The notes beneath the pieces were generated by a model. That model was not told where the DNA came from, did not search any database, and saw nothing but the letters and a program-made list of their open reading frames with translations. Position numbers and translations under genes: made by a program. 64,000 nucleotides of DNA from Phyllobacterium sp. 21LDTY02-6 (GTDB lineage Bacteria; Pseudomonadota; Alphaproteobacteria; Rhizobiales; Rhizobiaceae), in assembly GCF_023554255.2 (NCBI RefSeq), contig NZ_JAMJWD020000003.1, forward strand, positions 124,001 to 188,000, read 5' to 3'. Shown here in pieces: positions 1 to 8,924 of this stretch. The stretch's first letter is position 1. Each line of letters opens with the position of its first letter.

Positions 1-1260
1 GAGCCGGACTTCGACAAGATGGACACGATCGAGAAGAGCATCGGCTATCAGTTTCGCCATAATTTCGGCAATGGCCTGGAGTTCCGCCAGAACGCCCGCT
101 ACACCGAGCTCGAACTGACCTATGAATCGGTCTATCCCGGCGTTGGCGATCCGGGTTTAAGTCGCAGCGCGCTTGCGGTCGACGGCGAGTCCACGCGTTT
201 CCACATCGACAATCAGTTGCAGTATGATGTCAGCCTGGGCCGCCTTGACAGCCGCACCCTGGTCGGTTTCGACTATGGCCATGATAGCAGCGATGAAACG
301 CGGCGCGATGGAACGGCTGGCGGCCTCCGTGATATGCGCAATCCGGTCTATTGCGGTCGCAGCTGTGTCTCGTTTCCCCGAGCGCTGATCTCCGAGGAAG
401 ATCTGACAACCAAGGGCGTCTATCTCCAGGAAGAGCTGACATTTGACGATCGCTGGATCCTGACGCTCGGCGGCCGTTACGATCATGCCGAATCCGAGGC
501 GGTTTCCAGCGGCACCTATTACGATGCCGTCGACGAGAATTTTTCCAAGCGTGCCGGCCTGACCTTCAAGGCAACCGACGAATTGTCGCTTTACGCCAAT
601 TATTCGGAATCTTTTCTGCCGGTATCGGCCAATCGCGCCTTCTTCACGGGTGAGCCGGAGCCACAGGAGGGAAGGCAATATGAAATCGGCGCCAAGTACC
701 AGCCGGAGGGCATGGACGCGCTGTTCACCGTGGCGCTGTTCGATCTTACCCAGACCAATGTGGCGCAGTGGTCGTCGGATTATTCGTTCCAGACTCAGGT
801 CGGCGAGGTCAATGTGCGCGGCATCGAGCTGGAGGCCAAGGTGGCGTTGACGAACCGCCTCAACCTGACCGCCGCCTATTCCTACCTGGATGCAGAGATC
901 AAGGACGACGCGGATCCCACCCTGATCGGCAACATGCCGGAGCTCGTTCCGAACCATCTGGCGTCGCTTTGGGTCGATTATACCATTCCCGGCAATGGCA
1001 TACGCGGCGACCTGACCCTTGGCCTCGGTGCCCGCCATGTCGGCAAACTCTTCGGAGACGTGGCCAATGCGATCGAACTGCCGTCGAGGACCGTGGTCGA
1101 TGCTGCGATCAACTACAAGATCAGCGATCACCTCGCCCTCGCCGTCAACGCGACGAACCTCTTCGACAAGGAATATATCACCAGCGTCGACGATTTCAGC
1201 AGAACGGCCTATTACGGCGACCGCCGCACGGTGAAGGCCACCTTGCGCGCCACGTGGTAA
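1..1260 (+). CDS. TonB-dependent siderophore receptor, 3' part
   Basis: Outer-membrane beta-barrel receptor that imports ferric siderophores using TonB energy. The frame is open from base 1, so the signal peptide, plug domain and first strands lie upstream; about 419 residues of barrel are present. Family marks are the late motif NLFDKEYIT and the C-terminal aromatic residue in ATLRATW, which the BAM machinery reads. A binding protein, two permeases and an ATPase follow on the same strand after 57 bases, making a siderophore uptake operon. The siderophore cannot be named. Iron control is expected from the family, but the promoter is outside the window. Confidence 0.92.
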   Translation, partial: EPDFDKMDTIEKSIGYQFRHNFGNGLEFRQNARYTELELTYESVYPGVGDPGLSRSALAVDGESTRFHIDNQLQYDVSLGRLDSRTLVGFDYGHDSSDETRRDGTAGGLRDMRNPVYCGRSCVSFPRALISEEDLTTKGVYLQEELTFDDRWILTLGGRYDHAESEAVSSGTYYDAVDENFSKRAGLTFKATDELSLYANYSESFLPVSANRAFFTGEPEPQEGRQYEIGAKYQPEGMDALFTVALFDLTQTNVAQWSSDYSFQTQVGEVNVRGIELEAKVALTNRLNLTAAYSYLDAEIKDDADPTLIGNMPELVPNHLASLWVDYTIPGNGIRGDLTLGLGARHVGKLFGDVANAIELPSRTVVDAAINYKISDHLALAVNATNLFDKEYITSVDDFSRTAYYGDRRTVKATLRATW

Positions 1261-1317
1261 TCCTGCCGGCAATTCGCCGCTCATGCGTGGGCTTCGAAGG
1301 ATTTTTAGGAGAGTTTC

Positions 1318-2331
1318 TTGGCTTTATTCGCCCCCCGTCGTGAAGTTCTGCTCGGCCTGGCCTGCGCTCTGTTCGCCCCGGCGGTAATCCGCCCAACCGC
1401 GGCGGCAGCCGAAGACCCGTTGCGCTTTCCCCATATGTTCGGCGTGACCGAGCTGCCGCGTCCTGCCGAGCGCGTCGTGTCGCTCGGCTTCTCGACACAG
1501 GACACCCTCCTGGCGCTCGGCGTCGTCCCTGTCGGCATACGCTATTGGTTCGGCGATCAGCCCTATGGTGTCTGGCCATGGGCGACGCCCTACCTCAAGG
1601 ACGCCAAACCCGCGCTGATCAAGGGAACCATCAGTCTCGAGATGGTCGCTACGCTCAAGCCGGACCTGATCGTCGGCGTCGGCTCGGCAATAACAGAGGC
1701 GGAATATGCCGCTCTTTCCCGCATTGCGCCGGTCCTGATGAGTCCGCCGGAATTTCCCGCCTATGGAATGCCGTGGGAACCGCTGATGCGCCTGATCGGC
1801 CGTGCGGTCGGCAAGGACCAGCTTGCCAACGAACTCATCGTCAAGACCAGCCGGAACCTTGCCGCCTTGCGCCAGCGGCATCCGGACTGGGCCGGCCGCA
1901 CGGCCGTGGCGGCCTACCACTATGGTGGCGAGACCGGAATATTCGCTTCTGCCGATGCGCGGGGCCGCTTCCTCAAGGAACTCGGCTTTCAACCGACGGC
2001 CGAAACCGCGCGTCTGGACAAGGCCAAGAGCTTCTACCAGAAACTTTCCCCGGAAGACCTCTCGGCGCTGGAAGCCGACCTGCTTTTCTGGGTCTCTTCA
2101 TTCGACCAAGCGCCGGATATCGTCAATCTTCCGATGCGGCGCACATTGAAGGCACACAGTGAAGGACGCGAGGTATTCGCAAGCGGAGTTCTGGCAGCGG
2201 CAATATCGTTTGGCAGCGCTCTGTCGCTGCCCTTCGCCGCATCCGAACTTGAAGCCGATATCGCGGCCGCCATCGATGGCGATCCGGTGACGCAGGTACA
2301 ATCGGCTCTCCGCGCGGGACTTGTCCCTTGA
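1318..2331 (+). CDS. Iron-siderophore ABC transporter, periplasmic binding protein
   Basis: Periplasmic protein of 337 residues that hands ferric siderophore from the receptor to the inner-membrane permease (FepB/FhuD/DesE superfamily, Peripla_BP_2). A TTG start is chosen because AGGAGAG lies 4 bases before it and no ATG fits. Residues 1-32 form a signal peptide with a twin-arginine-like PRREVLLGLA, so Tat export is possible. The fold-typical opening PAERVVSLGFSTQDTLLALG follows. The stop overlaps the next start (TGATG), which indicates translational coupling. The length is normal and no damage is seen. Confidence 0.9.
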   Translation: MALFAPRREVLLGLACALFAPAVIRPTAAAAEDPLRFPHMFGVTELPRPAERVVSLGFSTQDTLLALGVVPVGIRYWFGDQPYGVWPWATPYLKDAKPALIKGTISLEMVATLKPDLIVGVGSAITEAEYAALSRIAPVLMSPPEFPAYGMPWEPLMRLIGRAVGKDQLANELIVKTSRNLAALRQRHPDWAGRTAVAAYHYGGETGIFASADARGRFLKELGFQPTAETARLDKAKSFYQKLSPEDLSALEADLLFWVSSFDQAPDIVNLPMRRTLKAHSEGREVFASGVLAAAISFGSALSLPFAASELEADIAAAIDGDPVTQVQSALRAGLVP

Positions 2332-3365
2332 TGCTTGCGAACGTGGTCAAAGGGGCAGGAAATCATTGGCCTTTGCGCCGACGCGCCATCCTCATGGCAA
2401 GTTGCCTGGCCCTCGTCCTGCTCGTTCTGCTCAGCCTTGCGGCGGGCACGCGCCCTGTCTCCGTCCCAACGGTCTTCCATGCGCTGATCGCCTATGATGC
2501 AGGTTCCGCCGAACATATCGCCGTTCGCGACTATCGGCTGCCTCGTACCCTGCTCGGTCTTCTTTGCGGCGCGGCCTTTGGTGTGTCGGGAGCGCTGATT
2601 CAGGCCACCACCCGTAATCCGCTTGCCGATCCGGGTCTTCTCGGCGTGAATGCGGGAGCCGCATTTTTCGTGACGCTTGCCGCGGGTTTTCTCGGCCTGC
2701 AGTCGACCGGCGCCCAGCTCTGGTTCGCCTTTCTCGGCGCCATCGTCGTAACGGTGCTGGTCTATGCCATCGGATCGGGCGGGCGGCAGGGATCGACGCC
2801 GATCAGGCTGCTGCTGGCGGGCGTTGCGGTAACGTCTATACTCAGCGGCATTGGCTCCGCCATCACGCTTCTCGATCCCGTCGCCTTCGACAGCATGCGC
2901 GTCTGGTTGCTTGGTACGCTGGCTGGACGCGACATGAATGTCGTGCTGACCGTTGCGCCTTTCATCATCGCGGGGCTTGTCATCGCAGCGCTCATTTCTC
3001 CGGCCCTGAACTCGATCGCGCTTGGCGACGACAATGCGCGTGCGCTCGGCACCGACATCAATCGCACCCGGCTGCTGGCTGCGATCTCCGTCACCCTGCT
3101 TGCCGGCGCGGGAACGGCTGCCGCCGGCCCGATCGGTTTCATCGGCCTGATGGCGCCGCATGTCGCGCGCTGGCTGCTCGGACCGGACCAGCGGCTGATC
3201 GTTGCGGGAACAATGGTCTTCGCTCCGATCCTGCTGCTGGCAGCAGACATCATGGGGCGCTTTCTGCTGCAAACCGGTGAGCTTGAGGTGGGTATCGTCA
3301 CTGCCTTTCTCGGCGCTCCGATTCTGATCCTGCTCGTGCGGCGGGCGAAAGCGAGCGGTCTGTGA
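2331..3365 (+). CDS. Iron-siderophore ABC transporter permease (FecCD family), first subunit
   Basis: Inner-membrane permease of 344 residues with the usual run of about ten hydrophobic segments. The FecCD signature TRNPLADPGLLGVNAGA lies near residue 100, and the coupling region around IGFIGLMAPHVARWLLG meets the ATPase. The ATG overlaps the stop of the binding-protein gene; a TTG one codon upstream is less likely. It pairs with the next gene to form a heterodimeric channel, unlike FhuB, where both halves are fused. Confidence 0.92.
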   Translation: MLANVVKGAGNHWPLRRRAILMASCLALVLLVLLSLAAGTRPVSVPTVFHALIAYDAGSAEHIAVRDYRLPRTLLGLLCGAAFGVSGALIQATTRNPLADPGLLGVNAGAAFFVTLAAGFLGLQSTGAQLWFAFLGAIVVTVLVYAIGSGGRQGSTPIRLLLAGVAVTSILSGIGSAITLLDPVAFDSMRVWLLGTLAGRDMNVVLTVAPFIIAGLVIAALISPALNSIALGDDNARALGTDINRTRLLAAISVTLLAGAGTAAAGPIGFIGLMAPHVARWLLGPDQRLIVAGTMVFAPILLLAADIMGRFLLQTGELEVGIVTAFLGAPILILLVRRAKASGL

Positions 3366-4423
3366 ATCGGCCGACAGACTTCGGAGACAGGTTTCTGGTC
3401 GTCCGCGTGCCGAGGGACGGCCCGGGGGGCGGACTTTCCATGCGGGTAAGCCGGCGTACGCTCGCTGCCTGTATGTCCATGCTTCTGCTCATCCTGCTGT
3501 TTGTCGTCATGTCCATGACGAGCGGCGATTACGGCATTCCCCTCTCCGACGTGGCGCGCGCGCTGACCGGCCAGGGCGACGAGACATTGAAGATGATCGT
3601 TCTGGAGTGGCGCTTGCCCCGGGCGCTTCTCGCCATCCTCCTTGGTGCGGCGCTTGGGATCAGCGGGGCGATCTTCCAGTCGCTGACGCGCAATCCCCTC
3701 GGCTCGCCGGATATCATCGGGTTCTCCACCGGGGCCCATACGGGCGCGCTCGTCGCCATGCTGGTGATGTCCGGTGGATATTATGAAACGGCGACCGGCG
3801 CGCTGATCGGCGGCATGGCCACCGCCATCGCCGTCTACCTGCTGACCTACAGGCAAGGCGTCGAGGGATTCCGCCTGATCATCGTCGGTATCGCAATTGC
3901 CGCGATGCTTTCAGCGGCAAACGTATGGATGATCCGCCAGGCCGAGCTTCAGGTGGCAATGTCCGCAGCAATGTGGGCGGCCGGTTCCCTGAACGGTCTC
4001 GGCTGGGAACGGCTGCTCCCGGTTGGCCTTGCCCTGTCGCTGCTCGCGCCGTCGGCGCTCGCCCTGTCGCGCCCGCTCCGCCAGCTCGAACTCGGTGATG
4101 ATGCCGCCACCGCATCGGGCGTATCGCCCAATCATGTTCGCCTCTTGCTGGCGATCGTCGGCGTAGCCCTGATTGCTCTCGCCACCGCCGCCGCCGGCCC
4201 CATCGCATTCATTGCCCTTGCAGCGCCGCAGCTCGCCCGGCGCTCGGCCCGAACGGCGGGCATCGCGCTCATGCCTTCGGCCCTCATGGGCGGACTTCTG
4301 CTGCTTGCGGGCGATTGGGCCGCCCAGCATGCGCTTGGCTTCGAGCTGCCGGTGGGCGTGATGACGTTCAATATTGGCGGTCTGTATTTCATCTGGCTGC
4401 TCACCAGGGAGGGACGCAAATGA
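3362..4423 (+). CDS. Iron-siderophore ABC transporter permease (FecCD family), second subunit
   Basis: Second inner-membrane permease subunit, 353 residues if the GTG overlapping the previous stop is used. An ATG at 3440 (MRVSRRTLAACMS) would remove 26 polar residues and gives a more typical N-terminus, so the start is uncertain. The signature TRNPLGSPDIIGFSTGA and the ATPase-coupling stretch around IAFIALAAPQLARRS are present. The stop overlaps the ATPase start (ATGA). With its neighbours it forms a FepBDGC-type importer. Confidence 0.9.
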   Translation: MNRPTDFGDRFLVVRVPRDGPGGGLSMRVSRRTLAACMSMLLLILLFVVMSMTSGDYGIPLSDVARALTGQGDETLKMIVLEWRLPRALLAILLGAALGISGAIFQSLTRNPLGSPDIIGFSTGAHTGALVAMLVMSGGYYETATGALIGGMATAIAVYLLTYRQGVEGFRLIIVGIAIAAMLSAANVWMIRQAELQVAMSAAMWAAGSLNGLGWERLLPVGLALSLLAPSALALSRPLRQLELGDDAATASGVSPNHVRLLLAIVGVALIALATAAAGPIAFIALAAPQLARRSARTAGIALMPSALMGGLLLLAGDWAAQHALGFELPVGVMTFNIGGLYFIWLLTREGRK

Positions 4424-5235
4424 CGAAGTCGCGTCTTCATGCGGATGCAGTGACATTGCAATACCGGGATAACGTCATCGCCCGGGATCTGTCTGTCGCA
4501 ATCCCGGACGGTTCATTCACGATCATCGTCGGGCCGAACGCCTGTGGCAAGTCGACCCTCCTCAGGGCCTTGTCGCGCTTGCTGCCGCCCTCGCGGGGGG
4601 ATGTCGTCCTGGATGGCGGCAGCATAGACAGGTTGCCGGCACGGGAGGTGGCGCGTCGGCTGGGACTGCTGCCGCAGAGCTCGCTCGCCCCGGATGGAAT
4701 TGCTGTTGGCGATCTCGTTGCGCGGGGGCGCTATCCCCACCAGTCGATGTTCCGCCAATGGTCTGCAGCGGACCAGGATGCCGTCGCCGCAGCGATGGCG
4801 GCAACCAACATTACCGAGCTGGCCGGACGCCTCGTCGACGAGCTTTCCGGCGGACAGAGACAGCGGGTCTGGATTGCCATGGTTCTGGCGCAGCAGACCC
4901 CGATCCTTCTGCTCGACGAACCAACGACGTTTCTCGACATAACCCACCAGATGGAACTGCTCGATCTTCTCGCCGACATCAATGCCGATGGCCGCACGGT
5001 GGTTGCAGTCCTGCACGATCTCAATCATGCCTGCCGCTATGCCACCCACTTGATCACCATGCGCGACGGCGCTGTCGTTGCCCAGGGAACGCCGAAGGAG
5101 ATCATTTCCGAAAGGCTGGTCGAGGATGTATTCGGCCTCCCCTGTGTCGTCATCCCCGATCCGGTAACGGATACACCGTTGATCGTGCCGCGTGTTCGCC
5201 GCGCCTCGGCCAATTCCGGAGGCGACGCGGCATAA
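4420..5235 (+). CDS. Iron-siderophore ABC transporter ATP-binding protein
   Basis: Cytoplasmic ATPase of 271 residues that powers the two permeases (FecE/FhuC/FepC type). Walker A is GPNACGKST at 38-46, the Q-loop glutamine is near 86, the signature LSGGQRQRV is at 142-150, Walker B ILLLDE is at 162-167, and the switch histidine is in VLHDLNHA. The ATG at 4420 is chosen because it overlaps the permease stop; an upstream in-frame start would run into the permease gene. The last gene of the siderophore operon. Confidence 0.93.
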   Translation: MTKSRLHADAVTLQYRDNVIARDLSVAIPDGSFTIIVGPNACGKSTLLRALSRLLPPSRGDVVLDGGSIDRLPAREVARRLGLLPQSSLAPDGIAVGDLVARGRYPHQSMFRQWSAADQDAVAAAMAATNITELAGRLVDELSGGQRQRVWIAMVLAQQTPILLLDEPTTFLDITHQMELLDLLADINADGRTVVAVLHDLNHACRYATHLITMRDGAVVAQGTPKEIISERLVEDVFGLPCVVIPDPVTDTPLIVPRVRRASANSGGDAA

Positions 5236-5247
5236 GGCTCAAGCCTT
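5234..5247 (+). terminator. Weak hairpin at the end of the siderophore operon
   Basis: A perfect inverted repeat AAGGC-TCAA-GCCTT covers the stop codon of the ATPase gene. The stem is short and has no T run, so termination here is only a possibility. Confidence 0.25.
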
Positions 5248-5254
5248 CCGGCAT

Positions 5255-5265
5255 TTGTCAGACAA
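5255..5265. promoter_or_regulatory. Palindrome TTGTCAGACAA, GntR/FadR-like operator candidate
   Basis: Perfect 5-1-5 palindrome TTGTC-A-GACAA. It fits the TNGTNNNACNA pattern known for FadR/FCD-type GntR regulators. It lies 20 bases after the siderophore operon and about 360 bases before the M20 start. No GntR gene is adjacent; the only one in the window is at 33.8 kb. Confidence 0.35.
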
Positions 5266-5513
5266 GTAGCCCCATCAAGCCACCATCAAGATGCAATGTC
5301 CTGGGCGGGCCCATTCGCGGCGCATATTGCTTTTATAGACTTCCCCCACCGCATTGCAGATATCCCGCGTGACGGCGCCGGACCGATACGGCGTTTTCCG
5401 CCAATTTGACGCGCAAGCAAGCCTTGCTCCGAACCATGCACATGCCTGTCATTTATAACGTAACCGGCATGGATGTGGTGAATGGACAATTTTTTGATTA
5501 GATAGTTGACAGA

Positions 5514-5522
5514 TGTCTGACA
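5514..5522. promoter_or_regulatory. Second palindrome TGTCTGACA
   Basis: TGTC-T-GACA, flanked as ATGTCTGACAAT, is a near copy of the site at 5255 and lies 111 bases before the preferred M20 start in AT-rich DNA. It may be a regulator site for the M20-ABC operon. Confidence 0.3.
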
Positions 5523-5624
5523 ATATCTCACATTTTTGGAGACGTGAATGTTGCCTGCCTGGGCGACAGCCATATGGCGCCGGCCGACAAAGAGCGGCGT
5601 GGGGAACAAAGCTTGGGAACGAAT

Positions 5625-6968
5625 ATGGATACACCGGCAAGAGACGGACGGATTTCTCGCCTTTCGGCTGAAATCGATGCTGCGATCGAAAGCCTTGCTC
5701 CGGCAGCGGAACAGCTGCTTGAAGAACTTGTTGCCACCAACAGCATCAATCCCAACTTCCCCGGCATTGCCCGCAAGGACGTGATCGGCGGAGAAACCGC
5801 CTGCACGCGCCGGATCGGCAGCTACCTGTCGAAGCTGGGCTTCGAACTCAACGAAGTCGCGATCGATCCTGAACGCATCAATCTGGCAGCGGTGCTGAAA
5901 GGTGCCGGCGGCGGCCGTTCCCTGCTTTTCAATGGTCATGTGGACACAGTCGCACCCTTCAAGCCCGACACCTGGGCTTCGGGCGACCCATGGAAACCGA
6001 TCCGTCAGGGCGAGGAATTGTTCGGCCTCGGCTCAACCGACATGAAAGGCGGCCTTGCCGCCGCCTGCCTTGCCATTGCTGCACTGAATGAAGCAGGCAT
6101 CCGGCTCAAGGGAGACTTGCAGCTCCATGCCGTCGTCGGTGAAGAAACGATGGATCACGAGAACGGCACGACCGCCGTCGTCAAGGCTGGTTTTCGCGCG
6201 GATGCCGCCATCGTCGCCGAGCCCTCCTCCCAGCCCGAACCACTGACGATTGCTCCGGTATCAGCCGGCAATTTCAATCTGGAGATTTCGGTCAAGGGTC
6301 ATGGAACCCACGCCGGCAACCGGGGCGCTGCTATTCGCGCCGGTGGCGAAGGCCCGAGCGCTGGCGTCAATGCCGTCGAGAAACTGATCAAGATAGTGCA
6401 GGCATTGCAGGAACTCGAGCATGAATGGGGTATCACCAAGAGCCATCCCGCCTTCCCGGCTGGCCTGTTCTCCCTCGTTCCCGGCGTCTTTCACGGCGAT
6501 GTCGGCGTTCCGAGCGTGGGTTATATGGCAGACCACGCCTATGTCGGTTATCTCGTCTGGTACGCGCCGCAGGAAGACCCGGAAACGGTCAAGACCGAGA
6601 TCGAGCGCCATGTGCACCATGCCGCCCAACTCGATCCCTGGCTTCGCGAAAATCCGCCGACGTTTGCCTGGCACAGCAATTGGCCGGCCGCAGACGTGCC
6701 CAGCGACCACCCACTTGTCGGCGTGCTTATCAATGCCCGTGCGGCGGTGCTTGGCCGGACACCGTCGGGGCGCGCGCCGACGGCTTCGTTCAATGCGGTA
6801 AGCGACGCATCGTTCCTTCAGGCCCAGGGCATTCCGGCCGTCGTGCTCGGACCCGGCAATATTCGCTACGCCCATGCCGTCGACGAACGCATCAACTTGC
6901 GCGAGTGGCGCGAATGCGCGCGCATCTATGCCCGTGCGATCATCGAATGGTGCGGCGTCGCCGATTGA
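5625..6968 (+). CDS. M20-family metallo-amidohydrolase (ArgE/DapE type)
   Basis: Zinc-dependent cytoplasmic hydrolase, 447 residues, that removes acyl or aminoacyl groups from amino acids (acetylornithine deacetylase, succinyl-diaminopimelate desuccinylase and carboxypeptidase G2 relatives). Metal ligands are visible: H105 and D107 in NGHVDTV, D139 in GSTDMKGG, and the catalytic pair E173-E174 in VGEETM. The ATG at 5625 with GGGAA before it gives a family-like N-terminus; an in-frame GTG at 5544 would add 27 residues. The ribose-type ABC genes follow after about 120 bases, so the substrate is probably an imported N-modified amino acid or conjugate. Confidence 0.88.
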   Translation: MDTPARDGRISRLSAEIDAAIESLAPAAEQLLEELVATNSINPNFPGIARKDVIGGETACTRRIGSYLSKLGFELNEVAIDPERINLAAVLKGAGGGRSLLFNGHVDTVAPFKPDTWASGDPWKPIRQGEELFGLGSTDMKGGLAAACLAIAALNEAGIRLKGDLQLHAVVGEETMDHENGTTAVVKAGFRADAAIVAEPSSQPEPLTIAPVSAGNFNLEISVKGHGTHAGNRGAAIRAGGEGPSAGVNAVEKLIKIVQALQELEHEWGITKSHPAFPAGLFSLVPGVFHGDVGVPSVGYMADHAYVGYLVWYAPQEDPETVKTEIERHVHHAAQLDPWLRENPPTFAWHSNWPAADVPSDHPLVGVLINARAAVLGRTPSGRAPTASFNAVSDASFLQAQGIPAVVLGPGNIRYAHAVDERINLREWRECARIYARAIIEWCGVAD

Positions 6969-6985
6969 TGGCGGCCTGCAATGCC

Positions 6986-7003
6986 GCCCGCCCATCGGCG
7001 GGC
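6986..7003 (+). terminator. GC-rich hairpin between the M20 gene and the ABC importer
   Basis: Perfect stem GCCCGCC-CATC-GGCGGGC without a T run. It may end part of the transcript or stabilise the upstream message. Confidence 0.4.
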
Positions 7004-7086
7004 AACAAGCCCGGCCCGATATTGCCGGTTCTAAATTATCAGTCGTCAGTTCATCGCCCTGATCACCAAGCGTCTTGGAGACTTGT

Positions 7087-7854
7087 ATGACCATCCCCAT
7101 CCTTTCTGCCCGCAACATCGAAAAGAGTTTCGGGCAGATGCGCGCCATGCAGGGCGCCAGTTTCGATATCCACAAGGGTGAAGTCGTGGCGCTGATCGGC
7201 GACAATGGCGCCGGCAAATCCACCCTGACCAAAATTCTGTCCGGCGTGCTCGCGCCCGATAGTGGCGAGATCTACGTGGATGGCAAGCTCGTCAGTTTTG
7301 GCAGCCCACTCGATGCCCGGTCCCACGGCATCGAAACCGTGTACCAGGATCTGTCTCTGGCGCTGGACCTCAATGCGGTCCAGAACCTTTATCTGGGCCG
7401 CGAGATTGCGGCGCCCGGGGTCCTTGGCCGCCTTGGTTTTCTCGACAAGTCGCGAATGCGCATCAACGCGCAGGAATCGTTCAGCCGACTGGGTGTCCGC
7501 GTGCCCGACATTCGTGCCGCCGTTGCAAATTTCTCCGGTGGCCAGCGGCAGGGCATTGCGGTTGCCCGTGCGCTGATGTGGGCAAAGCGAGTGGTATTCA
7601 TGGATGAGCCGACTGCCGCGCTCGGCGTCGCCCAGACGCGGAACGTGCTCGAGCTCATTCGCCGCGTTCGCGACACCGGGGTTTCCGTCGTCCTCATCAG
7701 CCACAGCATGCCGGACGTGCTTGCCGTTTCCGATCGCGTCACCGTGCTTCGCCATGGCCGCCGCGTCGCCACCTATACCACGAGCGCCATCACATCCGAC
7801 GATCTCGTCGGCGCGATGACCGGCGCCCTCGAACCTGAAGGGGCCGCCGCATGA
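7087..7854 (+). CDS. Sugar-type ABC transporter ATP-binding protein (single domain)
   Basis: ATPase of 255 residues from the ribose/xylose importer family (CUT2). Walker A is GDNGAGKST at 38-46, the signature is FSGGQRQGIAVARAL, and Walker B is VVFMDEPTAALG. RbsA proteins carry two ABC domains in about 500 residues; this one has a single domain, as in FrcA-like importers, and should act as a homodimer. The ATG at 7087 has GGAG 6 bases upstream. Its end overlaps the permease start (ATGA). Confidence 0.9.
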   Translation: MTIPILSARNIEKSFGQMRAMQGASFDIHKGEVVALIGDNGAGKSTLTKILSGVLAPDSGEIYVDGKLVSFGSPLDARSHGIETVYQDLSLALDLNAVQNLYLGREIAAPGVLGRLGFLDKSRMRINAQESFSRLGVRVPDIRAAVANFSGGQRQGIAVARALMWAKRVVFMDEPTAALGVAQTRNVLELIRRVRDTGVSVVLISHSMPDVLAVSDRVTVLRHGRRVATYTTSAITSDDLVGAMTGALEPEGAAA

Positions 7855-8894
7855 CGATCCACGCTGCGACTTCTGCCAAAATGACCAGGGAACAATCTCC
7901 GATGCAGCATGACACCCCGCCGCCGGCGCCATTCCTGCGCAAGCTCCTCGACAGTCCGGAACTGATGATCTTCGGCTCGCTGATCCTGATCATCGTTATT
8001 TTCATGATAATGGCGCCGGCCGCGTTTCTCAGCGGCATCAACCTGCGCAACATGGCGATCGAAGCATCCATGATGATGATCCTGGCGGTCGGCATGACCT
8101 ATGTGATCGTCACCTCCGGCATCGACCTCTCGGTTGGCGCGGTTCTCGTCTTCTCCAGTGTCGTTTCCGTCATCACCATGCGCGCCACGGGTTCCGATGC
8201 GGCCTGGGTACCTGTTCTCGGCCTGGTCGTTTCGCTCTTGTCGGGCGCAGCCTGGGGCCTGATCAACGGTATCCTGATTGCACGCGCACGCCTGACGCCG
8301 CTGATCGTAACGCTCGCCACCATGGGCGTTGCGCTTGGCCTTGCCCGTCTGCTGACCGGCGGCATCGACCTCACCGGCGTTCCCCGCTCGATCGTCAACT
8401 CGATCGGCATCGGCCGCATTGGCGGCATTCCCGTCATCGTGCTGATTGCGTGCATTTTTGCGATCATTGGCGGCGTCGTACTCCACATGACCCGCTTCGG
8501 GCTCTACACCTATGCGATAGGCTCCAACGAACAGGGCGCGCGGCGCGCCGGCGTCAAACTCCAGCGACACCTGATCATCGTTTATGTGATTTCGGGCCTG
8601 TGCGCCGGTCTGGCCGGATACCTTACCCTCGCCCGCTTTTCCTCGACGACGATTTCCGGCCATTCGATGGATAATCTGAAAGCGATCACCGCCGTTGTGC
8701 TGGGTGGCGCGAGCCTCTTTGGCGGCATCGGCTCGATGTATGGCACTGCCGCAGGCGTGTTCATCCCCGTCGTGCTCGCTTCCGGCCTGATCATCGTCGG
8801 ACTGCCGAGCTTCTGGCAGGAAGTAGCCGTCGGAATGGTTCTTCTCGCTGCCGTCCTGCTCGATCAGTACCGCCGACGCTCGCGCTCATCCTGA
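7851..8894 (+). CDS. Sugar-type ABC transporter permease (RbsC/BPD_transp_2)
   Basis: Inner-membrane permease of 347 residues with about eight to ten hydrophobic segments. Family motifs are SGIDLSVGAVL near residue 87 and AVVLGGASLFGGIGS in the last third. The start overlaps the ATPase stop; an ATG about 17 codons later is an alternative. It forms a CUT2-type importer with its neighbours. The substrate need not be a sugar, because purine-, autoinducer- and amino-compound importers share this architecture. Confidence 0.9.
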   Translation: MTIHAATSAKMTREQSPMQHDTPPPAPFLRKLLDSPELMIFGSLILIIVIFMIMAPAAFLSGINLRNMAIEASMMMILAVGMTYVIVTSGIDLSVGAVLVFSSVVSVITMRATGSDAAWVPVLGLVVSLLSGAAWGLINGILIARARLTPLIVTLATMGVALGLARLLTGGIDLTGVPRSIVNSIGIGRIGGIPVIVLIACIFAIIGGVVLHMTRFGLYTYAIGSNEQGARRAGVKLQRHLIIVYVISGLCAGLAGYLTLARFSSTTISGHSMDNLKAITAVVLGGASLFGGIGSMYGTAAGVFIPVVLASGLIIVGLPSFWQEVAVGMVLLAAVLLDQYRRRSRSS

Positions 8895-8924
8895 TTACCG
8901 AACACCAACCATAATGAGGGAACA

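Larger units (their letters stand above)
5236..5624. other. Intergenic region before the M20 gene
   Basis: This 389-base stretch holds no convincing gene on either strand. It turns AT-rich from about 5480, as expected for a promoter, and contains two related short palindromes (5255-5265 and 5514-5522). A GTG at 5544 opens a longer version of the M20 reading frame, so the last 80 bases may be coding. Confidence 0.5.

Noticed and set aside
157-1284. Long minus-strand frame opposite the TonB receptor
   Set aside because: It is the antisense shadow of the receptor and has no family pattern, ribosome site or protein-like composition.
5544-5784. Frameshift at the start of the M20 gene
   Set aside because: A second frame opens at 5548 with better ribosome spacing, but the M20 sequence reads through in one frame from 5625 with no break, so a later start explains it better.
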